Positions 53,914 to 64,000 of a DNA stretch of 64,000 nucleotides are shown piece after piece. The position numbers and the translations under genes were made by a program. The notes under the pieces are model-generated. The model made no database searches and was not told the DNA's origin. It worked only from the letters and a program-made list of their open reading frames with translations. Location: NCBI GenBank assembly GCA_020736575.1, contig JAGPYM010000016.1, forward strand, positions 558,001-622,000, written 5' to 3'. Each line of letters begins with the position of its first letter. Within the stretch, counting starts at the first letter, position 1. Source of the DNA: Thelonectria olida (lineage: Eukaryota; Ascomycota; Sordariomycetes; Hypocreales; Nectriaceae).

Positions 53914-55071
53914 TTTGACGCCGATTGAGAATTGGCAGCGATGTAATATTGTCTATTCGTGTTGGAGGAGAGTCAAGACCAGCCTCGTTTTCGATCAACT
54001 TGCAACAGGTAAGTAAACAGCAAAGCCACACCTCCACAATTACCAGATCAACTTGCATGTGTGGGTATGAGTGAGGGTTGTTCTGCTGCGTAGAGATATA
54101 GGGGGGTCAGTAGTCCCGAAAGAGACGTTTGTCTTTTTCGACAAGTTCTCTCACATCTCCCAATCATGCTTGGACACTAGACTACATTATCTACTTTGGT
54201 TATGATAGCAAAAGTTGCCCCCATTCTGACATACTGGGCAAGCGACTTCGGAGATAACATAGATACGAAAGGCAACGCACAGCGACAGGCTTGGGGGCTA
54301 TATGATATATCGCAAACTCTTCTGCTCAGATGATCACACGAAGCTTCGAATCAGATCAATGGGCTACCGCCTGACAACCATTCCGTTCTCGACGGAAGAC
54401 GTCTATCTAGTGTTGCATCAACACGCGCCCATCTTCCCCGCAAAGGCGCACCCCAGAACCCCAACCAGATTCCCTTGACACCTCATCAAGATCCGTGGAC
54501 TGTGGCGATAAACGTCGCCTACACTTGCCACTTGACCGAGTTTGTATCTTCCGAGCGGGGGATCGCAGTGCGATGGACAGGGTTCGGGTTCGGGTAGGAG
54601 TCAAACGTGAAGCTAAAGACCTAAACTCATCATCGGCTGCTAACCCGATGCACGAACTAGCAGAGCCATCGTCGGGGTTGGTGGGGAACTACCGAACTGA
54701 CGACTAGTGGCAGTCAGAGATGGAAGTTCGGGACTTGGCTATGGATCTAGATAGTCCAGACTGGGGATAACGCCCTTGTGCGGTTCGAAAGGAGGCAGTC
54801 TGACAGGTGAGGCATTCCCGGAGGTCCCAATGCAACCCCCGATGGCTTCGGGTTCGGAAGTTGGTGTGTGGCTGTTGTTGTTGAGCATCATGGAATAGAT
54901 CATGTGTCCAATTCAGTTGCTTCACATAAAGATATAAATAATTAATCCATATCGTGTGCTTGCCATCTCGTCATCAAGATCAAAAACAAGATCACCAAGC
55001 TCACAAACTCGTAACTCACAAACACTTCATCCATCATCTCCAAGACCACAAGACCCAAAACCGCCTTCACG
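53914..55071. promoter_or_regulatory. Divergent intergenic region between two dioxygenase genes
   Basis: About 1.16 kb between a PhyH-like gene (minus) and an Fe(II)-dioxygenase-like gene (plus). The repeated word GGTTCGGGTTCGGG at about 54579-54594 and AT-rich stretches are the only local features noticed. No protein-like frame. Confidence 0.4.
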
Positions 55072-56216
55072 ATGCCCTCTGTCACTCTTGTCCAAACCCC
55101 TTCCGCACCACCCAAGGTGGTCGGTCCTGCCACTAAGAAGGCCACCCGCCCAACCAACAAGCTCCCCCAGTCCCTGATCGATGGCGCCAAAATCTCACAG
55201 AGGAACTCCTTCAGCCCAGAGAAGCACCTAAACTTCCAGTCCCCCAGCAAGATCTACTCCATGAAGGAGATTGGACTCGAGGGCCATGGAATCTCTCCCA
55301 ACGCAGTCACAGAACCCTTTTCCCTCTTCACCGAGGACGCCATCAAGCAGATGCGAGCTGAGATTTTCAGCGAAGAGGTGCTCGAAAACTGCCAGTATGC
55401 TTCCACGTTCAACAAGAACATGGTCAGAGGGATGGGTGCTGCGTAAGTCATCTGGGCATCACTCTCCAACATGCAGTTGCTAATTCCGTTGATACAGACG
55501 AGCCCCGTTCACCTACAGCGTCTGGCACTCTCCAGAGGTCATTGCCAAAATATCCGAAGTCGCCGGGATCGACCTAGTACCATCCATTGACAATGAGATT
55601 GCCAACATCAACATCTCCGTCAATGACGGAAACACCGAAGCTGCTCAGGTCAGCCTTGATCCGCTTGGCGATGGCCTTTCTGCCGTCGCCTGGCACTATG
55701 ACAGCTTCCCCTTTGTCTGTGTGACTATGCTCTCCGACTGTACCGACATGGTCGGCGGAGAGACGGCTCTGAGGACGGCCAGTGGAGATGTTAGGAAAGT
55801 TCGAGGTCCAGCCATGGTATGTGGTATCTTTAAACCGGTTGTAAATTCGTAATCAACTAACCGACGCTCAGGGAACTGCAGTCGTGCTTCAGGGCCGATA
55901 TATCGAGCACCAAGCCCTTAAGGCCGTTGGCGGTCGAGAACGCATCAGCATGGTCACTTGCTTCCGACCTAAGTCGCCACTCGTCAAGGACGAGACGGTC
56001 CTGGTCGGTGTTCGGGGAATCAGCAACCTGTCAGAACTGTACACTCAGTACACGCAGTACCGCCTGGAGATTCTGGAGGAGCGTATCCGCGCCAAGCTCA
56101 AGGCTGAAGCAAAGCGGGAGGTGGCCAAGCGACCGTTTGATACGGCTGAAGTCCGTGGTTTCCTGACGGAACAGAAGCAGTTCATTGAGTCGATGTTGGA
56201 GGAGCTTCTGGAGTAG
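55072..56216 (+). CDS. Fe(II)/2-oxoglutarate-type dioxygenase-like protein, 344 aa
   Basis: Three exons, 55072-55442, 55498-55816 and 55872-56216, join in frame. The core shows a candidate Fe(II) triad: His and Asp in AWHYDSFPFVCVTML, and the distal His in GRYIEHQALKAVGGRERISM, followed by a likely 2-oxoglutarate-binding Arg. The N-terminal 60 residues are Lys/Pro-rich and the C-terminal ~70 are charged helix (LEILEERIRAKLKAEAKREV). The layout fits a family of fungal dioxygenase-like proteins often annotated only as hypothetical. No signal peptide. The substrate is unknown. It lies divergently from the PhyH-like gene and convergently with a zinc-cluster regulator, which may mark a small metabolic locus. 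Confidence 0.75.
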
Positions 56217-56612
56217 TTTTATCTCCTGTTGAATGGTATTTTGAAAAGTCGATTAGTCTAGAATGAAATGGGTTTTCAATTATTAGTCGGTGCTTACATT
56301 CGTTCCTTTGCTTCTACTATGTGTGCCCGCTCCCTTAAGCACCTACCTATACTAAGGTGGTAACTACTTCCTTGCTTCTTTATTCCATTCTTTGGCCTAT
56401 GTTCAACCAGCATGTATCTAGAGTGATTGATACGCATAGTTGAGATACTTAATCCACATTGGCTTTGCTTAAGTCGGCTTCCCATTGAGGCATCTCCGTG
56501 GTAGATGAGCGGCGCGGTACAGTTAGTCAAAGCTGAACAAGAGAACCTCGAGAGAAAATGAATCAAATCACAGTGTTGCTTTTAAAAAATGGCATTGACT
56601 ATTTTGTGCTCA
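56217..56612. other. Intergenic, convergent gene ends
   Basis: 3' flanks of the dioxygenase and zinc-cluster genes. No gene supported. Confidence 0.4.
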
Positions 56613-59210
56613 CTACAGTTCTTCCTGCCAATCTTCCATCTGATCTAGCATACCGTAGGAAAATTCCTGTGTGTCAATTTGATCCATGATGGACAGAAAC
56701 TCCTCGGACGAAATTCCGAAATTATCCATCAATTCGATATTGCTTGATGTCTGTGTTTGGACCGAGGGGGACGGGAGAGAATGTTCCGTCATATGCAGAC
56801 CTTCCATTTCAGGGTTCATATCCTGCTCGTCCATTTTGACCTCTTCACCTGTCATCCTCGGGTCGATGGCAGTCTCCGGAGTCAAGAGAGTCAAGGTCTG
56901 GAGGCCCTGCTGCTCCGTCCTCAAGGCAAACTCCTTGAACAGCATTTCGAGATGCGCCAACTCTGCTTTCCTGACCTCTGCCACTTTGCTCCCCTTGGAT
57001 ATCATTTCGTCCAAAATTGAATGGGATATCTTGCTGTATGCTGGGCCATCAGCAACGTGGGGGAATAGCGTGTAGGCAATTGTCAGGTGTATTGCCGCTC
57101 CATATGTAAACTCGAGGTCAAATGGTAAGAAGACTTCTTACAGGCTGTTAACAAGACTATTCGACAGTACGAGTTCTGGATATGTTCACTTACCGAGAAG
57201 GCTCTCTTCTTCGGATAGAATCTGAAGTGTCTTGACAGCCGACTTGATGCCCGTCGAGATCAAAGGCTTCGTCAAGTTGATGAAGTTTTGCCAGTACTCT
57301 CCACCCTCGTCTAGCTTTTCTAAACGTTCCTTGAGAACCGAGAGTAGGAGAGGTCGTGTGGCGAAGGTAACTATCTATCGTCGATGTTCTGTTAGAAACA
57401 CGGCAGATGTTTACACGGATGTTTGGGATGGTACCTGGTGGTAAAGCAGTGTTACATGGCGAGTCCCTTTAGGCATCATATCAACTGTGCTTTGAGACTT
57501 GAGGCTGATGATCGATTCGATTTCCTGAGCATGGCCAGCCATTGTGTGTAGGATCGATCGCGTCATTTCGAGGAACATGCCCAGCTGTGTTTTCTCCGTC
57601 CGGTATATGCCTGCGACGGAGCCAAGTCAGAAGGGCCACTATGAGAAAGCACTTATCAAGACTTACTTGAGACGATGAAGGACATTAGATGGGACAGTTT
57701 GACCTGCAGGCTGAGAGTACTGGTTGATGGGGAATACGAGGTCGGCGGATCAAGCGGTGTAGTGATGTCGTCGTCTTGGGTGGTTACTGGAAGCCCCAAA
57801 GAGAAGGAGAAATGGCGGTCCATTATATATAAAGTCCACCAAAGGTTTCGGCAGCGCGTCACAGTCTCGACGCCGAGTTCTTCTTCGGGGAGTTGAGTGT
57901 GCAATCCTTCCAATTGGGCTATTCGAATCGCCTGGCCAAGCTACGGCAAGCTGTTAGCGGAGAAGGCATGTGATATTGCTAAGACTTACATAGACATGGG
58001 CCATCTCTCGGTGATCGACGGAATAGAAGTAGAGCCCAATCATGGCCAAGACCTCTATAGCCAGCAAACTGTCCTTCCAGAGACGAGGGTGGTCTGGCAT
58101 CAACGACACTGCACGCAAGAAAAAGGTTGAACCAGGAGCATCGGAAGAGCTCCTCGACTGCGTCAAGAAAGCCTTTCCGAATGCAAGTACTAGTAGAAAT
58201 TGCACAAACCAGAGCCGGGATTCGGCTGCCTTTTCTGCTGCATTTCCGTGGTAGAACTCCTGCATATTCTTCAGGAACACTGCTTCGTCGAACAGCTGAT
58301 AGTCGCGTCCAAGGTGGAATTTGACTGTGTTGAACAGGTACAACGCGGTATCAATCGAAGGCAGCCCACTGATGTCGGGCACCTCGTCAAGAGAAGGCTT
58401 CCAGTGCATCGGATAAACATCTTTGTCGAAGGAATTTGGGGAGCTGGAAGAAGGGGAGTCGAGGTGAAGTTTCGAAGTCATCATGACCATGAGCCGAGCC
58501 GTGAACGACCACATTGATGACGGGGCCAGCCATACTATGCATCACCTGATGAGTACCAGACACAGTGCATTTGCTTGGTTTCAGGACTTACTCCAGTTCA
58601 GCCTATTTCTATAGGAATTTTTGATGATGGTCGAAGGGAGAGTGAACGGGCTTGTCCAAATGCTCCGTGCATGCTCGGCAGCATGCTCAGTGGCATGTTC
58701 GCTAACATGTTGCCTGGCGTGTTCGCTGGCCTGGTCGATGACAGATGATGAGTGTGGTGTTTCTCCAGTCTGGGAATCTGTGTTGCACGTCTTAGTCCTT
58801 GCTACAAAAGAGCGACCCGATTCGAGTCCTATGAACGCCTACCATTCGCTTTATCTGAGGAGAGTCCGACTGCATCAGGTCCATCGCTAGGTGTGTTTGT
58901 CTGGGATGCGGACCGATGATCTGCAACTTGTTTCTGTAGTGAGTGAAGATACCTGGTTTGAGCCTGTTAATATTCACCCAGAACCGCCAAGAGTTATGTT
59001 GCAGTCTTTAGAGACAAACCTTTGCGACACGATGACTTTGCTCCCTGCGTCCGAGAAGCGACATTTCATAAACCGACGTTGGCAATTTGCGCATGGTTCG
59101 TCACCGGAACACTTGATCTTGCTCTGACGACAGGGAATGCACCTGTGATGGAGACTGTCAGTATATGCCTCCAATAGTCTTGGGGTTTGCTGGGGTCCAG
59201 TCATACGCAT
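56613..59210 (-). CDS. Zn2Cys6 transcription factor with EHA repeats, multi-exon
   Basis: Zinc-cluster regulator split by about seven short introns that all keep frame. Exon 1 runs 59210-59020 and exon 2 begins at 58952. Later introns fall near 58848-58785, 58593-58535, 57982-57938, 57665-57612, 57436-57380 and 57195-57140. The cluster is CIPCRQSKIKC then CANCQRRFMKC. A helical linker (YLHSLQKQVADHR) leads to an unusual run of EHA-type repeats, then WLAPSSMWSFTARLM and the fungal-specific transcription factor domain (LGQAIRIAQLEGLHTQLP, WWTLYIMDRHFSFSLG). The C-terminus is acidic (MDNFGISSEEFLSIMDQID). It may control the neighbouring dioxygenases, but this is inferred from proximity only. Confidence 0.8.
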
Positions 59211-60454
59211 TCGCAGTCCTCTTGAACTTCCGACGCTCGGTCTGCATGTCTCCGCCCGTGGTAAAAGATTCCGCAGGTATGACGACCCAGTCTAGCCGGC
59301 TCATGCATTCGAGTGTATAGACGGTCGTCGAGGAGGTGATGAACGACCAGGATGAGTGACTAGGTGGAATGTTAAGGGAAGAGAATGCCCCGCGGAGATG
59401 GACTAAGCTCCCCCGCTACGCAGAAGACACGTGAGGGAAAGAACAGAACAAAGCTTATCACTCCTGATTCATGTGTCGAGTCAGATCAGCCAGGGCATAG
59501 AGAACCATGGCAATTCAACGGGGAGTGACCGTGCCCAACATCGATAACATAGATCCAACGTATGCAAACTCATATACAGCATCCAACACTAAGGTATGAA
59601 GGGATTTGATCCATCATTACCCCATCATGGGGTAGCCCTTAGTGGATCGCGCAGTCTCCAACTCGCATGCAATGCACCATGTGTCGAACTACTACCGAAA
59701 CGGGGTGTTCAAGAGAGAGGGGATAACGTCAGTGGTCATAACAATTCCTTGGCCGGTACTTGAGCACCTCAAACAAGGTCATGTGCCCAAGATTTGCAGC
59801 CTAAGAACGCCCAAGTTTGAGGTCCATATGCCGCTTCTCCAAAAGGTGGGTGGGAGGATGGAGAAGTAGGGCGCTGCTAATCGAGCCCCCCGGCAATCAT
59901 ACACAAAATGAGGTCGGTCTCCCGATCATTCTCCAACCATATCTTTCAATTAATAAGCTCCCGTCTGTTCCAAACCCGATGAAGCCGACACGCCGGTGAT
60001 AGGAGCTTTGACCTGTGGGTTGAGGCTTCGTCGTCGCCCCTGAGTTATTACTGTGTCTGGAGTCGATGACAGGGATCGGGTTCTCTATCCGACGACGTCT
60101 TCTTGATCTCGGGAGTTTGGACCCACGTCTATCGGGTTGGCCTGCAAACTACGCATCGCGGTGCATCGTTTCTTGTCGCTCGGTATGCGACATGAAGCAT
60201 CACGTTCTATGCTTGAGCCGAGTTGGGCTTGACTGAGAACTTGTACCATTTCAAACCGCTACGATGAAGCAAAGTCTGGTTATGAGCGGGAGCTGTCCCG
60301 AGACTCGTTCAGAGTATTTGTTATTTAAGCAATGGCATTGTTAGCATTTATCGAGTTGAAGGGCATTGAATCCGCAATTACATGATACACCAGACATCTC
60401 TTGAGCCTTGACCAAGCATTTCTCATCTCTCTCCATTCCCCTTCCTCAGACAAG
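59211..60454. other. Gene-free stretch and divergent promoter
   Basis: About 1.24 kb upstream of the zinc-cluster regulator (minus) and of the hydratase-like gene (plus). Only short unsupported frames. Confidence 0.4.
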
Positions 60455-61237
60455 ATGCAAGACAAAGACCTCCAAGAAATCTCCTCTGCCCTCCGCGCAG
60501 CACGCCTCGACAAAACGCCCATCGACCCTCCTACCAAGACCTGGCCCAGCCTCGACGCCGACAGCGCCTTTCAAGTGCAGCGCATCACGGTCGAGAATGC
60601 CGTGAAGAATGGCGACCGCCTAGTCGGCTACAAGCTCGGCAACATTGCCAAAGTCATGCAAGACGCCTTCGGCCTCGACCAGCCCGACTACGGCTTCCTG
60701 CTCGCCAGCGGCTTCATCTACGAGGGCACCACGCTGCGCAGAGACCAATACATCAAGCCCTACGTCGAGCTAGAGCCGGCCTTTGTTCTAAAGGGCCACC
60801 TCAAGGGTCCCAACGTCACGGTGGCCGACATCATCAACGCTATTGACTACGCCATCCCCGCGATTGAGATTATCGACTCGCGCGTCAAGGACTGGGCTAT
60901 TGATCTGCCGGATACCCTTGCGGACAATGGGTCAACGGCTGCTGTCATCCTCGGCGGCACGCCCAAGCGGCTCATCGATCTCAATCTGCGGGATACCAAG
61001 GGAACCATGAAGTTCAACAGCCGCGAGGTCATGACGGGCAACACGGGCAACATCCTCGGCAACCCCTTGTCAGCCTTTGCGTGGCTGGTGAACCGGCTTG
61101 CCGCTTACGACATTGAGTTTACTCCAGGACAGGTCGTTCTTCCGGGGAGTTGTCTGCAGGCGGTTCCGATGGAAGAAGCTGGACGGTGGACCTGCACGTT
61201 TGAGGGTTGGGGAACTATTGAGTTTGATGTTGAATAA
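60455..61237 (+). CDS. 2-keto-4-pentenoate hydratase-like enzyme, 260 aa
   Basis: Member of the fumarylacetoacetate-hydrolase-like superfamily closest to 2-oxopent-4-enoate hydratase and 2-oxo-hepta-3-ene-dioate hydratase, which add water to a 2-keto-enoic acid late in aromatic ring meta-cleavage. Intronless. ATG at 60455 opens MQDKDLQEISSALRAARLDK. Visible marks: VGYKLGNIAKVMQDAFGLDQ, the metal-binding acidic stretch YVELEPAFVLKG, PAIEIIDSRVKDW, and VLPGSCLQAVPM near the end. The length is right for the family. No signal peptide, so it is probably cytosolic. The neighbouring hydrolase and MetE-like genes suggest no obvious pathway. Confidence 0.85.
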   Translation: MQDKDLQEISSALRAARLDKTPIDPPTKTWPSLDADSAFQVQRITVENAVKNGDRLVGYKLGNIAKVMQDAFGLDQPDYGFLLASGFIYEGTTLRRDQYIKPYVELEPAFVLKGHLKGPNVTVADIINAIDYAIPAIEIIDSRVKDWAIDLPDTLADNGSTAAVILGGTPKRLIDLNLRDTKGTMKFNSREVMTGNTGNILGNPLSAFAWLVNRLAAYDIEFTPGQVVLPGSCLQAVPMEEAGRWTCTFEGWGTIEFDVE

Positions 61238-61333
61238 ATGACGATTTCAAGGCAATAGAGTAACCATAGACTATAATCTGTTCTTCTGTCTCTTCGTTTG
61301 CATGTTCTCTAGGGTCCTCTGATTGCAATCTAT

Positions 61334-62439
61334 TCAAGTCTTGATGTGAAATTCATTATTCGGCAGCGGTTCCTTCAGTGCCCACGTAATACCGTCCTCT
61401 ACAACCTTGTCCCATCGTCTAGATGCCGGAATCTGGTCGTCATACCACCGAAAGCCATGTGGTAAACCAACAAACAGGTTAACATCCGTCGGCACGCTGC
61501 AACACATTAGCCAGTACTCCAGCACACACACCGGGCAGGGGGAGCCACTCACTCAACCTCTGTGAGCATTTTGGCATACAGCAACGCCTCGTCCCTCAAC
61601 GGATCCAGCCCGACGATTCCAAGTACGGTAGGCGGCATTCCTTTCACTTGTTCCGGCGATGCGTTACCGGGGTTCAACTTGATGTCCTTCACATCTGGGT
61701 TCTCAATCTTGAGCTTGTCCGAGAACCATCTCAGCTCCGACACGGACAGCATGGGCGCTTGTTCGTTCTGCTTGTACGAAGAGACAGACGGGTGCTTCAT
61801 CTGGCTCAGTTGGGGCTCGTAGCAATCGGGATATGCGAGACACGGGATCATCAACACCTGGCCAGCCAGAGGAGGTCGGTTGGTCTTGAGGTGTTTCTGT
61901 AATGTCAACGACGCAGCGACCCATGCACCCGCCGAAACGCCACCCAGAATGACTCTCTCGGGGTTGCCTGCGAACTTATCCATATTGTCATGAGCCCACT
62001 CAAACGCATCTTCTGCATCGTTCCACTGCGTGGGATACGTATACTCCGGCGTGTGTCTGTAGTTGACATTGAGAACAGCCACGTTGGAACCGCAAGCAAC
62101 GCGCGAACAGATGGCATCTTCCCCGTCCAGCGTTCCGAACATGAAGCCTCCTCCTTGAAGGTGGATGTACAGGGGCAACGGGGCTTCCTGCGGGACGCTG
62201 GTAGGGCGATAGCTGCGAGCCTCGACAAAGCTTCCATCTCGAGTTGGGATCATGAAGTCTCGCATGTGCACTCGATTAGCAAGATACTTCATGGCTCTCG
62301 AAGATTGCGCCTCTCGCGCCCCGTTTGTTATCTTCTTGAGCTCCGAGATTGATGCTTCTTGTTCAGGCGGCGGTGGCAGCCCCGTTTCCACGGCGAGCCA
62401 CTCTTCGCTTATTCCTCCATAGTGAGAAAAGTCACACAT
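61334..62439 (-). CDS. HSL-type alpha/beta hydrolase with altered HGGG motif, 349 aa
   Basis: Alpha/beta hydrolase of the hormone-sensitive-lipase/esterase group. Two exons, 62439-61553 and 61496-61334, join in frame (GA|C). The catalytic Ser169 lies in GGVSAGAW, an Asp in GLDPLRDEALLY and the His in GLPHGFRWY. The oxyanion motif, normally His-Gly-Gly-Gly, reads Gln-Gly-Gly-Gly (LQGGGF, Q95). The rest is well conserved (MFGTLDGEDAICSRVA, VNYRHTPEYTYP), so the gene is expected to make a folded protein. The Gln could alter acyl-substrate fit, or be natural in this subgroup. No signal peptide. It is convergent with the hydratase-like gene. Confidence 0.85.
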
Positions 62440-62934
62440 TGTGCTATCTCAAAGGCATGTGTCTTTGTTTGGTTCACGATGAGTATCCCGAGTTTTCGTA
62501 TCTCGAGCCTTCGTACCTCGATCCGATTCTCCGGCTGTGGGTGGGGAAGTAGCCTCCCGATATCGCCGGCCAGTAGTTGCTCCTGTAATTAGTTTGTAAG
62601 TCGCGATAGCCTCAGTCCAACTTGAGGACTTCGGAGGGAGGGTTTCAGATCCAATCACTTCCCTTTGCGGATCTATGTGGTCCTAGGAGAGACGACAAGT
62701 GTGGTGTAGATAGCTTCTCGGACACGTCGGTTCAATCTGACTGACGGGTCGACGGCACGCAATCGGCTAACACCGGTAGCGGGTCCTTCGATATGCCGGT
62801 AACGAGACGGGCCGAGGGAGGCAGCGGGAGAAGCCATTCCAAGTTGTTCGTGGAGTGGTCACAAGTCAATCGCAAACATTCCCATTCCACGGGCAAATAT
62901 AATACATCATTCATCATCTCATGCACACACGCAA
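62440..62934. other. Intergenic
   Basis: Promoter of the hydrolase and 3' flank of the MetE-like gene. A short direct word repeat (TCTCGAGCCTTCGTACCTCG) near 62500-62519 follows a similar TTTCGTATCTCGAG just before it. No gene supported. Confidence 0.4.
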
Positions 62935-64000
62935 TCAAGCCTCTCCCCAGATCTCATTGGCAATCTCCCTCACCAGCGCAAGCTTGGCCTTCTCCTCAGG
63001 CACTCCCAGGGGGTAGCCAGACTCGTGAGTGCTGAAACCGCACTGCGGGCTCACGCACACCCTCTTAAGAGCCTCTTCGCGTGTCTCGCCGCTGCCCTTG
63101 GCCACCCACTCGGCAGCGCTTAGGACACGCTTCTTCATCTCCTCCTTGTCCTCGAGCTGGGGAAGCTTGGTGCTGATGACGCCGACGACCACGTTCTTGT
63201 TCTTAGGGAGGTGCTGCAGGGGCTCGAAGCCACCGGCGCGCTCCGTGTCATACTCGAGGTAGAAGGTGTTGACGTTGAGCTTCTTGAAGAGCTTCTCGGC
63301 AATGATGTCGTAGGCGCCCTCGGCGAAGTGACGGCCGCCAATCTAAGTATTCAATTAGAGAGGTTTCCAATACTCGAAAGATCAGACGAAAGCTTACGAA
63401 ATTGCCTCGGCATAGATGAATGCCAGTGTGCATGTCAGAGGGGCACTTAGAAATGGAATCATTGTAGAGCTCAATGTAAGCATCTAAAAGGTCCTCAACA
63501 GTGCCAATGTTGTTGCTGTCGGCAGCCCAACCATCACGGAACTTCTGGGAGCAAAAGTCTGGCATCCAAGTCAGCATTCTGTCGTCGGAAACATGTCAAT
63601 CGCAATCCACCCACAAGCCATTCCGGGGTCGTCAAACTGGACATTTCGCAGACCGGCCTTGTAAAGCTGATCCAACTCGGCCTGGTAAACCTTGGCCACA
63701 TCCTTGAAGTACTCGGCATCGCTGGCATAGGCCTCGGGGGTGTAAGCCTTGCCCTGGCTGTATCTCATATGGAACCAAGCCGGCGTGATCATAGTGAGCT
63801 TGATGTTGCCCCATTCCTCCTTGGGAAGAGCTTGCTGGACAAGGCGAAGCTCGTGGAGGTTGGAAACAGACTTCTCGGGGTTGTGAGAAAGCTTTCCGCC
63901 GGCAATGACAGAGTCACCGGGCATGACTTGACGGTCCTTTTCAATCAAGCTCACAACGTCAGGGTGATAGAGGCGGAACAGGCTGGCCTCGGCATCCTGA
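62935..64000 (-). CDS. MetE C-terminal-like (cobalamin-independent methionine synthase-like) protein, 5' cut by right edge
   Basis: Resembles the catalytic C-terminal half of cobalamin-independent methionine synthase, as found in short fungal paralogues of unknown substrate. Three exons are visible: about 64000-63615, 63558-63398 and 63342-62935. The second junction gives MAYFCSQKF, the third GNFIGGRHFAEG. Zinc/substrate-site features include MHTGIHLCRGN and VCVSPQCGFSTHESG, where Cys and His in such motifs bind zinc. The visible start LFRLYHPDVVSLIEKDRQ shows the frame open at the right edge. The true methyl donor and acceptor are unknown. No signal peptide can be judged. Confidence 0.8.

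Overview
The window is nuclear DNA from a filamentous ascomycete. The genes carry many 48-75 nt GT..AG introns, and the content is typical of an accessory region in a Sordariomycete: Zn2Cys6 regulators, secreted esterases and glycosidases, a highly reducing polyketide synthase and MFS/dioxygenase genes. A Hypocreales/Fusarium-like genome is my best guess from protein style; species cannot be read from the window. All exon structures were worked out by hand from frame continuity and splice sites.

Layout. 1-4.3 kb: two Zn2Cys6 regulators on the minus strand (the first runs off the left edge). 4.6-11 kb: a decayed ubiquitin-like-domain gene, an intact amidase, and a type-B carboxylesterase broken by three frame breaks. 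11.4-16.5 kb: a regulator-like protein without a zinc cluster, a conserved acidic nuclear-type protein and an F-box protein. 17.9-23.4 kb: a small GPI-anchored-type protein, a large intronless reverse-transcriptase protein of the cellular 'rvt' type, and a small hydrophilic protein. 23.8-29.8 kb: two related medium-chain reductases and a secreted GH43 glycosidase.

30.0-40.4 kb is the centrepiece. A 2,510-residue highly reducing PKS (KS-AT-DH-MT-ER-KR-ACP, no thioesterase) is divergently transcribed from an alpha-oxoamine synthase. The shared 1.1-kb promoter holds a perfect 15-bp inverted repeat. This is the gene pair expected for a sphinganine-like amino-polyketide: the PKS builds a methyl-branched, reduced chain and the PLP enzyme releases it by decarboxylative condensation with an amino acid. 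The rest of the fumonisin or AAL-toxin gene sets is absent. The Zn2Cys6 gene at 42.5-44.9 kb lies downstream of the synthase and is the nearest candidate regulator.

45.4-51 kb: a metallophosphoesterase with an altered metal motif, a succinate-semialdehyde-type dehydrogenase and an MFS transporter. 51-60 kb: a secreted protein with Pro-Gly repeats, a phytanoyl-CoA-type dioxygenase with a frame break, a second Fe(II)/2OG-type dioxygenase and a Zn2Cys6 regulator with an unusual EHA repeat. 60.4-64 kb: a 2-keto-4-pentenoate-hydratase-like enzyme, an HSL-type alpha/beta hydrolase and a MetE-like protein cut by the right edge.

No rRNA, convincing tRNA, CRISPR array or intact transposon was seen. 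At least two genes look eroded and one more has a single frame break, while long genes such as the PKS and the reverse transcriptase read cleanly. Local gene decay therefore seems more likely than uniformly poor sequence.
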